In this document: positions 13,458 to 13,603 of the stretch, piece by piece | Position numbering within the stretch: the stretch's first letter is position 1 | Layout of the letters: every line of letters starts with the position of its first letter | Source of the DNA: CAZLPZ01 sp964561535 | GTDB lineage: Bacteria > Pseudomonadota > Alphaproteobacteria > Micavibrionales > Micavibrionaceae | Length of the DNA: 13,603 bases | Assembly: GCA_964561535.1 (NCBI GenBank) | Contig: CAZLPZ010000039.1 | Span: 1 to 13,603 of the forward strand | Reading direction: 5' to 3' | Program-made: the position numbers and the translations under genes | The notes under the pieces: generated by a model | Told to the model about the DNA's origin: nothing | The model's input: only the letters and a program-made list of their open reading frames with translations | Databases searched by the model: none

Positions 13458-13603
13458 TTACATTTCCTCCATGAACCATCGGGTTTTTATCTAGCGCGCC
13501 GTCGCGCGCGGGGGTTCAAATCCAGTCGGGGTCACCATTACATTTCCTCCATGAACCATCGGGTTTTTATCTGGCGCGCCGTCGCGCGCGGGGGTTCAAA
13601 TCC
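13433..13603 (+). repeat. 80-bp tandem repeat built on the tRNA-Arg 3' end
   Basis: Copies begin at 13433, 13513 and 13593 (exact 80-bp period); the third is cut by the window end after 11 bases. Each full unit holds GGTTCAAATCCAGTCGGGG then TCACCA (T-arm, acceptor strand and CCA of the tRNA), a C/T-rich flank, AACC-ATCG-GGTT with a T run (hairpin at 13474-13488 and 13554-13568), and the GC hairpin GCGCGC-CGTC-GCGCGC (13494-13509, again at +80). The two full copies differ at one base (A13493 against G13573). Confidence 0.95.
13474..13488 (+). terminator. Weak terminator-like hairpin after tRNA-Arg
   Basis: AACC (13474-13477), loop ATCG, GGTT (13482-13485) within a run of five T (13484-13488). 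It is a short stem but the only terminator candidate close behind the tRNA, and it is duplicated 80 bp further on. Confidence 0.35.

Noticed and set aside
13433..13603. CRISPR-like array
   Set aside because: The 80-bp units are contiguous and almost identical, with no variable spacers, and they begin with tRNA sequence.

Overview
This window looks like the chromosome of an alphaproteobacterium of moderate GC. The evidence is a dnaK-dnaJ pair, an alphaproteobacterial-type LptD with a CxxC after the N-terminal domain, a CarD-family regulator, a bacterial ceramidase-family protein, and the short palindromic 'GTCATnCCCGCGCAGGCGGG' repeat common in proteobacterial genomes. I cannot place it more precisely. 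It is mostly housekeeping sequence. I see no transposase, integrase gene, CRISPR array or phage gene, although the right edge carries an unusual tRNA-derived tandem array.

Layout, left to right. The 3' end of fabF (+) converges on a two-gene minus-strand operon: a LOG-family nucleotide phosphoribohydrolase followed 24 bp later by a GGDEF diguanylate cyclase, with a good sigma-70-type promoter upstream. A tRNA-Met(CAU) gene lies on the same strand behind it. Next comes a plus-strand chaperone cluster: dnaK behind a candidate RpoH/sigma-70 promoter and a hairpin-rich leader, a palindromic repeat, a small J-domain protein, and dnaJ one base after it. A 423-bp stretch follows that holds no long gene but has a promoter-like block, dyads and a 28-codon candidate ORF. 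Then come a membrane-anchored protein of unknown function (-), carD (+) behind a leader with two hairpins, a GNAT acetyltransferase (+) and a seven-helix ceramidase-family hydrolase (+). Two minus-strand envelope genes follow: lptD (outer-membrane LPS translocon) and, downstream of it, a bitopic coiled-coil protein of unknown function. The window ends with tRNA-Arg(CCU), whose 3' 25 bases plus flank are repeated in tandem with an 80-bp period that runs off the edge.

How the genes work together. DnaK and DnaJ, with the extra J-protein as a possible second co-chaperone, form the Hsp70 folding machine. The palindromic repeat between dnaK and the J-protein gene could give different transcript levels for the two parts. 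The LOG enzyme and cyclase form a small nucleotide-metabolism and signalling pair. LptD, the coiled-coil protein and the ceramidase-family protein point to envelope functions.

Most worth a second look: the tRNA-Arg tail array, the divergent segment in the otherwise strictly conserved DnaK ATPase domain, the repeat family placed directly behind gene ends, the extra J-protein, and the structured leaders of dnaK and carD.
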